Source: Triatoma infestans
Taxonomy: Eukaryota > Arthropoda > Insecta > Hemiptera > Reduviidae
DNA: 64,000 bases
Reading direction: 5' to 3'
Assembly: GCA_011037195.1 (NCBI GenBank)
Contig: JAAEAF010003531.1
Location: 1 to 64,000 of the forward strand
Position numbers and translations under genes: made by a program. Below, piece after piece: positions 42,521-52,909 of the stretch (positions are counted from its first letter, which is position 1; each line of letters begins with the position of its first letter). The notes beneath the pieces were generated by a model. The model was given only the letters and a program-made list of their open reading frames with translations. It was not told the origin of the DNA and made no database searches.

Positions 42521-43405
42521 TCTATATATATAAAAGTTCAGCATCCGTATGTTTCTGGCCGCAAAACTTGAAAAGTAGTCGATGGATTGATTTGAAATTT
42601 TTACACAACGTTACATTTCTATATAAGAGTGTTTATATATATTTTTTTTATTCTGAAGTTCCCACGGAAACGGGAAATTCCGAGCGTTTCGTGAGTTTGG
42701 CAGAAATAGTAGACGCAGACGCATTGCGATCGTGGCGCGCTCTCTGCCGAAGATATTCTGCACAGAATACGTCAAGAAACGCAATCATGGCTTGGATTTC
42801 ACAGAAGAAATATACAATGAAGCGCTAATCTTCATTGAGGATCTTTGTCTTGCAATGTGTGGCAAGTTGTTGGCACTATTGAGAGTAACAGTACCGAATA
42901 GGTCGATCAATGCAACATTCGAGAGAGAACTGCTCAGAGAGCAATCATACATCAGAAATGACTTACAGCTATTCGTCCAAGAAAATACACTGAAACTCCT
43001 TCAAGAACAAAAGATAGCATTTGATACCATCATACAAGCTGTGACCAACCAATCCGGTGGATTTACTTTTTGGACGCTCCAGGTGGAACTGGAAAAATGT
43101 TCTTAATTTCCTTAATCCTGGCTAAAATCCGTTCAAATGGCCATATTGCGTTAGCACTTGCTTGTTCAGGTAATGCTGCTACGTTGATGGAAGGAGGTAG
43201 AACAGCGCATTCAGCTCTTAAAAACATTCTTTCAGTTAAAACATTTTTTCTTTCTTTCCTTTCAGTTCACAGCAACGCAAAGTAGGGTAATAAATTGAAT
43301 GATATGTTTTCTTGCTGAATTTATGTTAACTATCATACTTCTATTTACTTCTCTAATAATCAAAATCAGACTGAGCCACAGCGATGCGTGGCCGGGTTTA
43401 GCTAG
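42521..43405 (+). mobile_element. Helitron, both termini, internally deleted
   Basis: The 5' end TCTATATATATAAAAGTTCA (42521) has the TC start. The 3' end has the hairpin GCCAC-AGCGATGC-GTGGC (43374-43391) and CTAG at 43402-43405. It is inserted between A (42520) and T (43406), the Helitron target. The element is 885 bp. The centre joins helicase motif-I sequence directly to the 3' region found at 1466-1621. It is non-autonomous. Confidence 0.92.
42800..43220 (+). pseudogene. Helitron helicase N-terminal part, truncated
   Basis: Before the helicase, NDLQLFVQENTLKLLQEQKI and AFDTIIQAV match the segment leading into Helitron Pif1-like helicases. With one frame change, DAPGGTGKMFLISLILAKIR contains Walker A (GGTGKM in place of GGTGKT). 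It continues GNAATLMEGGRTAHSALK and then ends where the deletion joins the 3' region (43219). The remaining helicase motifs are absent. Together with the copy at 265-1460 it covers most of the helicase domain, but neither copy is intact. Confidence 0.85.
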
Positions 43406-44299
43406 TTTTTAAATAAATAAGAATAAGTCTACATTATTTTTATTCATCAGCTTTAAGTAGGTTCTTTTGAAATTCTTTCCCAACTACAATTATTTTGAGA
43501 ATTCAAAGAACTGAATTGTTATTAGAGGAATCTTGCTGTTTATTTCACGATGTTAGTAAGATATGACACTACAAAGAGTAATATTATCATTCCAGTTCTC
43601 CAGAATGACAACAAATTCTCAGTATTTTGAAAATAGCTTATAACTGTATTCCTTGAATATTTATTATACATATATATTTTGTTTTGATAAACAAAAGCTT
43701 ATTTATTTAATATTAATACAGATATAATTAATTTTAAGATGATGTTAAACTGATTTGATGTGTGACGGTTAACACTACACTTTGCTCTAATACAGATATA
43801 GAAAAGATGAATGTTTAGACTGCTGACCGCCTTTAATCTCCGTCACACTATTTACGGTTCATCGGCCTTTCTCTATCTTTATTATAGAATTTTTCTCATT
43901 TTTTTATATTTCTTTTTTTCTAAATAGTTTTTCCCATTAAACATAACTCATTTTCTCTGAGAATATAAAGGTGTCTGCCTTAACTGGGGATGTAATGATA
44001 GACAGCATTCTAGACACATACACATGCGCGCGCGCCCTCGCGTCCAAGTGTTGGCACATGTCTATCTTGTATTGTCATCTATTTTCATTCTTGTTTACTA
44101 ACCAACTAAACTAATTTGTCTTTAACAAATAATGTTGTTGACATTATATACACATACACACACACATATATACAAATATTTTAATATACTAACTGTTTAA
44201 ATTTAAATACATACATTGAGATATTTAATAATAAAAAAAAAGATATCTAACAATATCTATGGATATTTATTGTCATGCTCCCAAGAGAGAAGACATCAT

Positions 44300-44334
<35 letters not shown>

Positions 44335-44754
44335 CCAAATACATTGATAGGCTCCTAAATGTCGCCACTACTATATCTTCCAGTTATTGCCCAATATATA
44401 CACTATTGTAAGATATTTCAAAATAAAAATAATATTAGAGAGTTAAGATATACAACAGAATATTTCCACGTGTATTCCCGCCTACATTTCATCCCTCTTA
44501 ATATTTGTAGAATACTCCCAATAGAAGGTTCTTCATCTGTCCTCCTGATGTACACGTGGGTCGGGAGTTCTATACATTTATATAAATCACTCCTACTTTA
44601 TTTTAGAATTAAATTTATATGTAGTTTTTTTTTTCTATTATTTTTTGGGTGTTTTTGTCTAATTTTCGTTTTTTAAATTTATTTTTGTCTGTGTCTCATC
44701 AACTGTTTTACCCCCTGAAACTTGACGTAGCCACTTAGTGGACACTAAGTTATT
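43406..44754. other. Non-coding; (AC)n microsatellites
   Basis: (AC)n at 44302-44332, shorter CA runs near 44152-44164, and an 18-base palindrome ACTTAGTG-GA-CACTAAGT near 44731-44749. The open frame at 44359-44676 has no recognisable motif and low complexity at its end. Confidence 0.5.
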
Positions 44755-45089
44755 TTATCTTAAATTTTATTTTTTCATTTTTATTTTTAGGTCAGCATAT
44801 AAAGCTACAAATACATTATTTTATTTCTCTTATTGTAGAAAATAAAAGTTGATTTACTATCGAGTTAATTTTTCAACTCCATCACTCTGCCAGTCAGTCT
44901 ATCTCTCTTCTCTCGCTACCATACTTTCCTGACTCTGTGATATTACAGTGTAAAGTCCTTGCAGTGTTTATTATTCGCAGGCAATACAAACAGTATTCAA
45001 TAAGTCTAAACGTTACTCAACCGAAGTATTTCTCTTCTGCCCAATCCCCCAAAATATCTACTATAGATTTATTACTTTATTTGAAAATT

Positions 45090-45256
45090 TTTGAAAGGCA
45101 AACGAGGGAGAGGTCGGCCTAGATTAAAGTGGGAGGACGAAGTGAAGGATGTCTTCCAAAAAAAGAGGGTTAGAATGGAGAAAAAAATATATGAGCTGGT
45201 CCATGACCGGCAAAGCTGGAAGAGGCTATGTAGACTTCCTCCTCACACTACTTAGG
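45090..45256 (+). pseudogene. RTE-type LINE C-terminus
   Basis: KGKRGRGRPRLKWEDEVKDV then KIYELVHDRQSWKRLCRLPP and a stop at about 45255. The GRPR-x-x-W-x-D block plus a D-R-x-x-W block about 30 residues later is the characteristic end of RTE-like ORF2. TGATGATGAT follows (45270-45284), the usual kind of RTE tail. The right arm of the inverted repeat carries the first 12 residues again in reverse. Confidence 0.65.
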
Positions 45257-45559
45257 CGGTAGAAGAGGAGTGATTATGATGATGATTTGAAAGTTTTTCC
45301 GATATTAATGATTTTAGAATAGTTCTGGACGAGCAGGGTTGTCATGCTTCACCTGAAAGTTTCGTTTTCTTATAGTCTGGTTCCTCTAACTTTATATTAT
45401 TGAAGTCTCTAAATATTTACTGAAAGTTCCACAAAGAGTAATTCTGGGTGAGATGGACCATAACAAAAAAAAAAAATAATACTAAATGAAAGAATCCTTC
45501 ACTATGCTATGCTAACCTCCTTCATTTTGTGGAGCCAATACCTGCATTAACAGTACGCA

Positions 45560-45960
45560 GTAGTTTGTTAATGGTCTCTGTCTATTTTACCACAAACATC
45601 ACACTAGTTAGTAGTAAACTTTGTAAACGATTCGTACAATCATCGTTTGCAATAAGTGCACTGGATCCAGTCATCTTTACATTTTAATCCTCCCTACAAA
45701 CAACACATTCGTCTTCGTTGAATAATTCTTCTAATTCATCATCACTTTCAGTATAAACGATTCGACAGTGTTTATCTTCGTGATTCTTGATAAATCATAT
45801 TTTTGTTGCTTCGTTGGAATTTTTTCTTGCTTAATTACATTTTCTTTAGGCTTCCTTTTTTTCTTGTTTCATTTTTTTTTGCATTAATCATATTTTCAGA
45901 ATCAAGCTTCTTTCCCTCTTTCTGTAAATTTCTTTTTAATTTAAAGAAGAATTTTGTTTC
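45560..45960 (-). pseudogene. pogo-like transposase zinc-finger tail, second copy
   Basis: Minus strand: EDKHCRIVYTESDDELEELF, NEDECVVCRED, then after a frame change KDDWIQCTYCKR, a stop, LYESFTKF and CDVCGK. The C-x2-C, DDWIQC-x2-C and final C-x2-C repeat the layout of the zinc-finger tail at 3660-3900, with an acidic run before it. Upstream is Lys-rich and broken. No catalytic domain. It differs enough from the first copy to be another family. Confidence 0.55.
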
Positions 45961-46748
45961 TTACAAAGAGAAATAATAGTCCATTTATCCAATGGTACAA
46001 AGAATGGGATCTCTGCTATCACTATCCGGACACATAGGACAGATGAGCTATACTCTCCTGTTGGCTACATTGGTAAGCCATTTTAGATAAGGCTGAAGCA
46101 TTGTTATAGTTGCTATTTCATAATTCGGCTTTAATCTAGGCCGACCTCTCTTTCGCTTGCCTTTCAAAAATTTTCAAATAAAGTAATAAATCTATAGTAG
46201 ATATTTTGGGGGATTGGGCAGAAGAGAAATACTTCGGTTGAGTAACGTTTAGACTTATTGAACACTGTTTGTATTATCTGCAAATAATAAACACGACAAG
46301 AACTTTACACTGTAATATTATAGAGTCAGTAAAGAATGGTAGCGTGAGAAGAGAGACAGACTGACTGGCAGAGTGACAGTGTGTGAGAATGAAGTAAGTA
46401 TTACGCTGAAAAATTAACTCGATAGTAAATCAACTTCTTTTCTACAATAAGAGAAATAAAATAATGTATTTGTAGCTTTATGTGCTGACCTAAAAATAAA
46501 AATCAAAAATAAAATTACATTTTAAATATTCCTGTAATATCGCATACAAGGTGTGGTGGAAGTAGCAATTGGGAAAAATAAATTTGGAAAAATAGTTTAG
46601 TGAATTATGACAATATTTTAAGTGAAATAATTTTGGAAAATAAAATAGTGAATTTTAGCTACTTCAAATAGTATTTTAGTGCAGTGGAAAGAGTACTATT
46701 AAATTAAGGTCAATGCTATTGAAGAGACAAAGGGACAAGAAACCGTTA

Positions 46749-47598
46749 GGCTATGTCCACACAGGTGCGCTTTCCTTTTCCCTTTCCCTTTCAACTTGCG
46801 CTTCCTCTTTCCATTTCAACATGCGTCACACATGCCTTTCGCGCATGCCTCTTGACGCATTCAATTTGTTGTCCACACTTAATCATCTGTTTAGTGTGCA
46901 TTTTATCGATGGATTCAGAAGCGACATTAGCTATTTGTGCAGGTTATCTGTTTCTGATTTGAAAACGTGGGCTTTTGATTTTCTTTTTCACTCCCAACAA
47001 CGTCCATATTATACTTTTGTGCCAAGAAACGCAGGGCATCACTTCTCGCACTTTTGTTTGTATATAATTTTGAATTTATGTTCCATAAAACTGTTTTTTG
47101 GCGGTAATCCTCGATGAAATCAAGTGTCTCTTCATTTGCAGACATGTCGGAGATATTATTAATTAATAATAATAGTTTAATTACTATCAGTTTAATAATA
47201 AAATTATTATTAAAATAATAGTTATTATAAATATTAAAAAAAATAAAAAAATAATAATAATATAAATAAAATTATATAATTTATAGATTACATCAATAAT
47301 AATAATTTTTTAATAATAAAATTGTTATTATAATAATAATTAAATAATATTTGAAATTAATTATATAAACATAACCTATAAAAATGGAAACACAACACGT
47401 AGCGAGATTAAAAAGACGCATAGAATGTTGAACGAAAATCCAACTAGTTGGATTCACGTGCGCTATTGCTTGCGTTATAAAAACAAATGCCTACTCGTCT
47501 TCAATGAGGCATGCAATAACGCATGCCTTTCATTCATCACACCGTGCGCTACGACGCATCTCTGTTGAAAGGAAAGTTGCACCAGTGTGGACATAGCC
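46749..47598 (-). mobile_element. PIF/Harbinger-like element with TTA duplication
   Basis: Ends GGCTATGTCCACAC and GTGTGGACATAGCC are perfect 14-bp inverted repeats, flanked by TTA at 46746-46748 and 47599-47601, the 3-bp target (TWA) of PIF/Harbinger elements. Less exact inverted similarity extends inward (GGTGCGCTTTCC / GGTGCAACTTTCC). 850 bp long. It carries only the accessory MADF frame, then an AT-rich (ATAATA) centre; the DDE transposase is missing. Confidence 0.85.
46927..47145 (-). pseudogene. MADF-domain fragment of PIF/Harbinger accessory protein
   Basis: Starts MSANEETLDFIEDYRQKTVL then WNINSKLYTNKSARSDALRF and LAQKYNMDV. The FIE-x-Y...LWN...Y.NK..R..A...LA pattern is a MADF (Adf-1/Myb-SANT-like) DNA-binding domain. 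In PIF/Harbinger transposons a second ORF of this type assists transposase binding to the ends. After about 50 residues the similarity stops and the frame ends at 72 residues. The start Met at 47145 fits the domain. It may still be translatable but lacks the rest of the protein. Confidence 0.65.
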
Positions 47599-47601
47599 TT
47601 A

Positions 47602-48000
47602 GGGTAAGACAATGCCACTTGGCCAACTGTTTTGTTGGAGAAAAATCCCCTGCTAGAGCAGAGCATTCTTTAAGAGTCTAAATTCTGCTTTAAAACAGGA
47701 CAGTCTAAATCAGACATTGAACCAGAAAATTTTTTCAGGAATCGCTCATTTAACTTCAGTGCCAGTTATAAGAGTTTAACATTTAATCTAGTTAAATAAT
47801 TGAATTAATAAGCTTATTATTATGATATTGTAAAGTATATAAATTCATTTAGAGAATAATATATTTATTTCAAAGCAGTGCTGATCTCTTGCTTATTTTC
47901 TAATACTTCTCTCTCTTTAAACATTCACACTCACAAGCCCCTTTACAAAACCGCTCGTGCTACACGCTACTACAAACATATAAAACATCACACCAACCGC
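47602..48000 (-). repeat. Uncharacterised interspersed repeat, copy 2
   Basis: Reverse copy of 19480-19810: GACAGTCTAAATCAGACATT, AGTGCCAGTTATAAGAG, TTTAATCTAGTTAAATAATT, CAAGCCCCTTTACAAAACCG and GCTCGTGCTAC line up. The PIF/Harbinger element interrupts or abuts its left part; 46700-46745 may be the continuation. Confidence 0.5.
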
Positions 48001-48321
48001 ATTTCAAAGGCTATCTAAATCTAAACTAAGACATTCAAAATTTTTCTGCTTACCTTAATTAAAATAAGCTTCTAAAATAAAGGAAAACATATCTTGGAAA
48101 ATACACCAAAACAAAGCAAGACATAGTTTCAGTTACACAGACTTCCGCATATTCTAGCGGAAAATTTTCTCAATACGCGCTTAGTCCGTCTCATCCACCA
48201 TTGATCCATTTATCCTGGAATTACCCTATGAAGAAATCTAGGCAATTATAAACTATGTGAATTAATTTAGGAGAAATTTGTGTGAGTGTTTCATGAAGAT
48301 TTTTCGTTTTACTTGAGAATG
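48001..48321. other. No gene; possible HINE-like end scrap
   Basis: GGAGAAATTTGTGTGAGTGT then TTCATGAAG (48269-48298) resembles a reverse hairpin end of the HINE-like family. Confidence 0.4.
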
Positions 48322-48735
48322 TCAAAACAGTGTCTCTGTAGTCATTTTATTTTTGTGTAAGTTTTTGTTCTTAATAATTTTAATGCTTATAAATAAACAC
48401 TGCCTTATATTTTCGCCCAAGTTAATATTTGTGACCTGAATTAACCATAAAAATGTATTTTCTTTAGTGGTAATAAAATGATTGATTATATTACGGTAAA
48501 TTTTATGGAACGAAAGGGGAAATGTTTGAAGCCCATTATTGTTGGAACATGGTAAAGATAAATCCCGATTTAGCAAAAATCTTTTTATGTAATTAATATC
48601 ACAAAATTTAGCATTAATATCAGTTTTTTCAAATAAAACTTTGCAAATCCCGGTCAGTGCCGTTTGCAGTAAATTTTGGGAATAAGTTTTTATAAGGTAG
48701 GATTTTAAATTAAAATAAATCATTTTAATTGCCAT
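48322..48735 (-). pseudogene. Unrecognised 137-residue frame, possibly LINE-derived
   Basis: One of the longest uninterrupted frames in the window. It contains YIKRFLLNRDLSLPCSNNNG, FPLSFHKIYRNIINHF, TTKENTFLWLIQVTNINLGE and FISIKIIKNKNLHKN. The FP-x-x-F-x-K-I block followed by a W and an N-I-x-x-G-x block is reminiscent of the region after the reverse transcriptase in some LINE proteins, but the match is too weak to assert. AT-rich codons throughout. It could be chance. Confidence 0.25.
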
Positions 48736-48767
48736 ATCAAATTATAATTTTTTTCGGTATTTTTATT

Positions 48768-49036
48768 CGTCGTAGCATGCATATTGGTTTTGTTCCTGAC
48801 CGGTTTTGGATTTTCATCCATCGTCAGAGTCCAAATTCACCAAGGGTCGTAGAGAGTTCACTTCAATGTAATGTTTCTGTTGTACTCACACTACACTTCA
48901 ATGTAATGTTTTTGTTTTCACTCACAGAAATATTTCGTTAAAGTGAACTCTCTACACGAACTTGGTGAATTTGCTCTGATGATGGATGAAAATCCGAAAC
49001 CGGTCAGGAGCAAAACCAACATGCATGCTACGACGG
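48768..49036. mobile_element. Penelope-like foldback element, second type
   Basis: Arms 48768-48862 and 48939-49036 are inverted copies (TCGTAGCATGCATATTGGTT to GTAGAGAGTTCACTT). The 76-bp centre contains two direct copies of CACTTCAATGTAATGTTT. Each arm carries a hammerhead-like core distinct from the 24858 type. Flanking duplication was not identified. Confidence 0.6.
48973..49011 (+). ncRNA. Hammerhead-ribozyme-like motif, second type
   Basis: CTGATGA at 48976-48982, T, stem II GGAT-GAAA-ATCC (48984-48995), GAAA (48996-48999), CCGGT and C at 49005. Here the core box is the canonical CUGAUGA. Stem I is poor in the standard register (only two pairs); TTGCTC and GAGCAA can pair but would use C3. 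The left arm (minus strand) has AAAA for GAAA and should be dead. Confidence 0.45.
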
Positions 49037-49874
49037 ATATTATCCAGCAATGTGGACCCACCCACATTTTCAATAATTTTTTTTTTCTTCAATAATTTTT
49101 AAAAACATTCTGCTCTACAGACTTCAGTTGTAACACATTAATATATTGAAATTCCATGTAAGAACTACTATTTCCGGTTTAAAGTTATAATGTAGTCAGA
49201 ATAATTTTATTTTAACAATCAATTCAGTATAATACATATTTAATGCATAATTCATACTAAGATTCTTATGTTTTTATTTTTTTTTTTTTCTTCTTATATT
49301 GATAATTTTCCTTTTTGTTATTATTGGAACGTGATTTAAAATATAAATATCCTTTGGTATAAACTGCTGATTGTGTAACTGAGGTCCGGAAATAGTAGTA
49401 CAGAGACAAACAGAATAAATCATTTAGTTATATGTTGTTAATAAAATTTTATGTGACTTTCTATCCAGCTGTAGATCATAATAACTTTTGTGTTTTTTTT
49501 TTGTTTTTTTTTTTAATGAATTAGCTGGAAGTAATTAGAGATATTTTTTGTAGTATCTACGTTAATCAGGAGGGGTTTATAGGGAATAGATTGAAGTTTT
49601 GATGGACCTTAGATGGTCTTCAGAGGTCGATGAGAAAATAAAATATAAATATTTTAGATGAAGAAAATATAAAACTGATATAGAAAACGCATAAAAATTT
49701 CTTTTAATTGAATATTCTTTTTAAAGTTTGGAATTTTATATAAATACTTGTTGCCTTCAACAGTTCGAGATGATAGAACTAAATATTACATGGAAATGAT
49801 AGTTAAAAGAAGAGCCTAAAGTCGTAGTTGTCCCAGTTCTCTTTTAATATCAATTTATTCGAAAAAAGGTTTCA
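49037..49874. other. AT-rich, no recognised feature
   Basis: T runs near 49277-49290 and 49493-49515. No gene. Confidence 0.5.
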
Positions 49875-51345
49875 GATCAAAGTTGGAAGGTTTTATAATA
49901 TATATGATGTAGAAGTAACAAGTTTAAAGAAAAAAAAATCGATGTAATCTATTTTGAGAAAATGGGGAAGTCCAATCAGTTAAGTGGTGGGACCCAGGCC
50001 CTTTGACAGACATGGCCCAGGATAGCTTTGTCCAACATACAACTTCGAGGCTCCATTTCGGGTGTTCCTAGGTTCTAGGGCGGAATGGTCCAAGGGGTGG
50101 GCAAAACGCTACCGGACAGGGCCTCTGTGGTTTACAGATGGTTCTAGGATGGAGTGCGGGACTGGAGCGGGAGTATACGGAATGAGCCCAGAGGTACTCA
50201 TTGAGAGGCCGTTGGGCAAGTATTCCACTATATTCCAGGCTGAAGTGTTTGCTATTAAGGTCTGTGCCGAGGAGAATCTGAGTAGAGCCCCAAGGGGCAA
50301 GGTCATACGCATTTGCTCGGACAGTCAGGCTGCACTGAAAGCCTTAGAAGCTCACAGAACTACCTCATCCCTGGTGAAGGAATGTCGAGAGGCATTGTCG
50401 AGACTCTCCAGGCACAATAAGGTACAGCTGTTGTGGGTGCCTGGACATGCGGGGTTGAGGGTAATGAGACAGCTGATCAACTGGCCAGGAACGGGGCTAA
50501 CACTCCGTTCATTGGTCCAGAGCCGGTCCTGGGAATAACTGGCGGAGCAATTCGTGCAGCGATTAGAGAGTGGGGTCGCAGTAAGCATGAAGAGCTCTGG
50601 AGGAGAAGCCCGGTGCTATACACAGTAAAAGGATGATGCCAGCACTGTGTAAACGAAGAACCCGAATGACCCTTGGTCTGAGTAGGAGCCAGATTTCTCT
50701 GGTGACGGGACTGTTTACGGGTCATGGCAGGTTCAGGAAACATCTGTACAAGGTAGGACTCATTCGAGCGTAACTCTTGTGCAGACTATGTCAGGAAGAG
50801 GAGGAAACGGCCTCCCACCTGTTGTTCGATTGCGTGGCAATAACCAGATTGAGGTATGAAACCTTTGGTACTTTGCGACCTGAGGAGATATTAGCTCAAA
50901 ACGACCTGGTGGTGAAGGCCCTTAAACTCCTTAAGGAGGGAGGGTTTGTCTACTAGGAACTATCGGGGGTGGCACAATAAGCCTCTATTGGCTGCGGTGC
51001 CAGGATATGGCCCACCCGAGGTTGGATAATAATAATAATAAGTGGTGGGAACTTCCGCTTAACCGATTTTCTTCATACTTGTTGAAATATTTTTGCAAAA
51101 CATTGAAAATGAGACACTGAACCGGAAATATATGTTTTGTGGTCCCCAGAGAACAAAAAAAAAATGTGCGAAAAAACAAAAGATCGCAGGAGAATCTCTA
51201 ACTTGGTTTAATCCGTTTAGATACGCAGATTTCGGACAAAATCTAGCAATTAGAAGTGACACTTCAATGCATTTTATTTTTTTTTCAGTTTTTCATGATT
51301 TTCTTGAAAATGGCTTTAACGATTTTCTTTTTAAACTTTAAATGC
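49875..51345 (+). mobile_element. HINE-like sequence split by a LINE
   Basis: 49875-49992 (AAGTTTAAAGAAAAAAAAAT, TTTTGAGAAAATGGGG) continues at 51051 (ACTTCCGCTTAACCGATTTT) once the LINE is removed. From about 51110 the sequence turns to reverse-oriented HINE-like blocks (AACCGGAAATATATGTTTTG, TTTTCTTGAAAATGGCTTTA), so this locus is rearranged. Confidence 0.55.
49993..51039 (+). pseudogene. R1/I-group LINE 3' part with target duplication
   Basis: 5' truncated. RNase H begins GPLWFTDGSRMECGTGAGVY (50118), with FQAEVFAIKVCAEENLSRAP and SDSQAALKALEAH; D, E and D of the active site are present. A frame change near 50450 precedes GVEGNETADQLARNGA, which has the fourth acidic residue. After a stop at 50636, further breaks lead to the knuckle CRLCQEEEETASHLLFDC (near 50780). 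The 3' region ends TTGGATAATAATAATAA. AAGTGGTGGGA occurs at 49982-49992 and 51040-51050, a clear target duplication. It is the least damaged RNase H in the window. Confidence 0.9.
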
Positions 51346-51359
51346 TGTCTACATGTAAT

Positions 51360-51659
51360 AAAATACATTAGTACAAAACTGTAACTTAAATGAATATAGA
51401 CACAGATTAACAAAAGAAAATTAAATAATTTCAGATTACAAATAATGAATGCATTTCACCTTGAAAAAAGTAATAGTATTTGAGTAATATGAGTAAAACA
51501 GTAATAATATGTGAGTATTGAATTTGACAAACAATATGAAGAAATTAACATGTACAACCGAAGCTGAAGTGGTGTATGTAGAAAATAAACGCCCCAATGG
51601 TAGGGTTGTAGATTGTTGTAGGGAATTATTGCACTGCGACTTGAAAGATCTATTATGCC
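51360..51659. other. No recognised feature
   Basis: Sequence left of the SINE; contains GGTAGGGTTGTAGATTG, which loosely recurs at 52051. No gene. Confidence 0.4.
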
Positions 51660-51844
51660 CCTCCGGAGCCTTCTCCAATGCACAGCCAGCCTCCAAACAG
51701 CATTCTCTAGCTACAGACAACACTGCCCATCACCGGACTGAGTTGTAGAGGCTCCTAAGAAGAAAAAAAAATCTAAGGGCAGCATTCGAACCCGGGACCT
51801 CCGCGTTGCTAGTCCAGCGCGCTACCACTGAGCTAATCCCTTCC
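51660..51844 (-). mobile_element. tRNA-derived SINE (family 1)
   Basis: GGAGCCTTCTCCAATGCACA to CTGAGCTAATCCCTTCC. The B-box complement GAACCCGGGACCTCCGCG is at 51788; the A-box complement CGCTACCACTGAGCTAATCC is intact. The last ~50 bases of the body and the tail are missing on the left. Confidence 0.85.
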
Positions 51845-52084
51845 TTCTCCCTTGGCTTTAGCCAGTTAACTAGGGACGGATACCGCAGTTTGTGTACTGT
51901 GTTGTCCTTGTCTATAAAGTGTAGAGTATGTAGTTTTAAGTATATTATGTACTGTTCTGATGAAGTGCATGGAGTTCTGATGATGAGCTGTAGTAACCCG
52001 TGGGGTCGCTACTCCCCAAGTAACTGCATGCAATAGATACCTCTTGCGGGCAATGGTAGGGTTACTACCAAAGGCAACCAAATA
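51845..52084. other. Unassigned, possibly another repeat
   Basis: GC-richer than its surroundings (GTAACCCGTGGGGTCGCTAC at 51992). No terminal repeats or frame recognised. Confidence 0.4.
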
Positions 52085-52761
52085 AAAAAAATACGAGAAA
52101 AATTAGATTTTGGTGGATCTTGGCGTAAAAATAACGTTAAGTTAGCTTATCTCTTATAAGTACTATTCAGTACAATTTACGGTTTACCATCTTTATAATA
52201 TTAATCTACAATAAAATCGTTGTTGTGGTGGTTGGTTCCTCCGCAGAGCTACATTTTCCATGATAGTCTGCTTCATTTTGTGGTCATCGACCGATTTTGG
52301 ACGTTCGCCTTTCATCACGATGCGTTTGTCAGGCAGTGTGATAACACAGACTTGCACAGAGCAAATTCAGTTTACACACAGAGTGTAATAGTAGTACTTA
52401 GACATAAGGGTCTGGAGAAAGCAACTCCTGGATGGCTTGAAGGTATCAGTTTTTAGAATATATAGAATTAGTTCTGTTTAAATCCCCACAAAATGTAAGA
52501 AACGTTGGTAATTAGTAAAGAAATCATCAGCACTGCGGGCCGGAGTTTGCGACCTCTACTTTAAGGCATAGCGTCGTAGAAGCCTTCAAGTTCTATATCC
52601 TTGATAGGGATAACTTAACACATGTTTTAATCAAAAGTTCCTACAAGGGGGGGAATTTCAGGAAAATCTAGACAAAAATATAAAGTTGTTGTGGTGGTTG
52701 GTTCTGCAGAGCTGGAAAGCATCAGAGACATTTTCCGTGAAAGCCTGCTTCATTTTGTGGT

Positions 52762-52799
52762 CATCGACCGGTTTCGGGCGTTCGCCCATCTTCAGGTTG
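52762..52799 (-). ncRNA. Hammerhead-ribozyme-like motif, composite, left
   Basis: Complement reads CTGAAGA, T, GGGC-GAAC-GCCC, GAAA, CCGGT, C, GATG. Stem I partner is CAAC, so only the first pair forms. Confidence 0.42.
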
Positions 52800-52871
52800 C
52801 GTTTGTCAGACAGTGTGATAACACAGTCTTGCACAGAGCAAATTCAGTTTATACACTCAGTGTTGTACACG

Positions 52872-52909
52872 CATCCTGAAGATGGGCGAACGTCCGAAAC
52901 CGGTCGATG
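52872..52909 (+). ncRNA. Hammerhead-ribozyme-like motif, composite, right
   Basis: CATC (52872-52875), CTGAAGA, T, GGGC-GAAC-GTCC (a G-U pair replaces one G-C), GAAA, CCGGT, C (52905), GATG (52906-52909). The stem II change keeps pairing. Confidence 0.5.

Larger units (their letters stand above)
44755..46520. repeat. Long inverted repeat, ~375-bp arms, 1-kb centre
   Basis: 44755-45130 and 46128-46520 are inverted copies, from TAGGTCAGCATATAAAGC and its complement through TACTATCGAGTTAATTTTTC to AGGTCGGCCTAGATTAAAG, with a few percent differences plus small indels. The arms contain LINE-type coding sequence at their inner ends. The centre carries a decayed pogo-like transposase tail. Confidence 0.75.

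Noticed and set aside
50109..50743. Several minus-strand frames over the LINE at 49993
   Set aside because: They are shadows of the RNase H coding strand.
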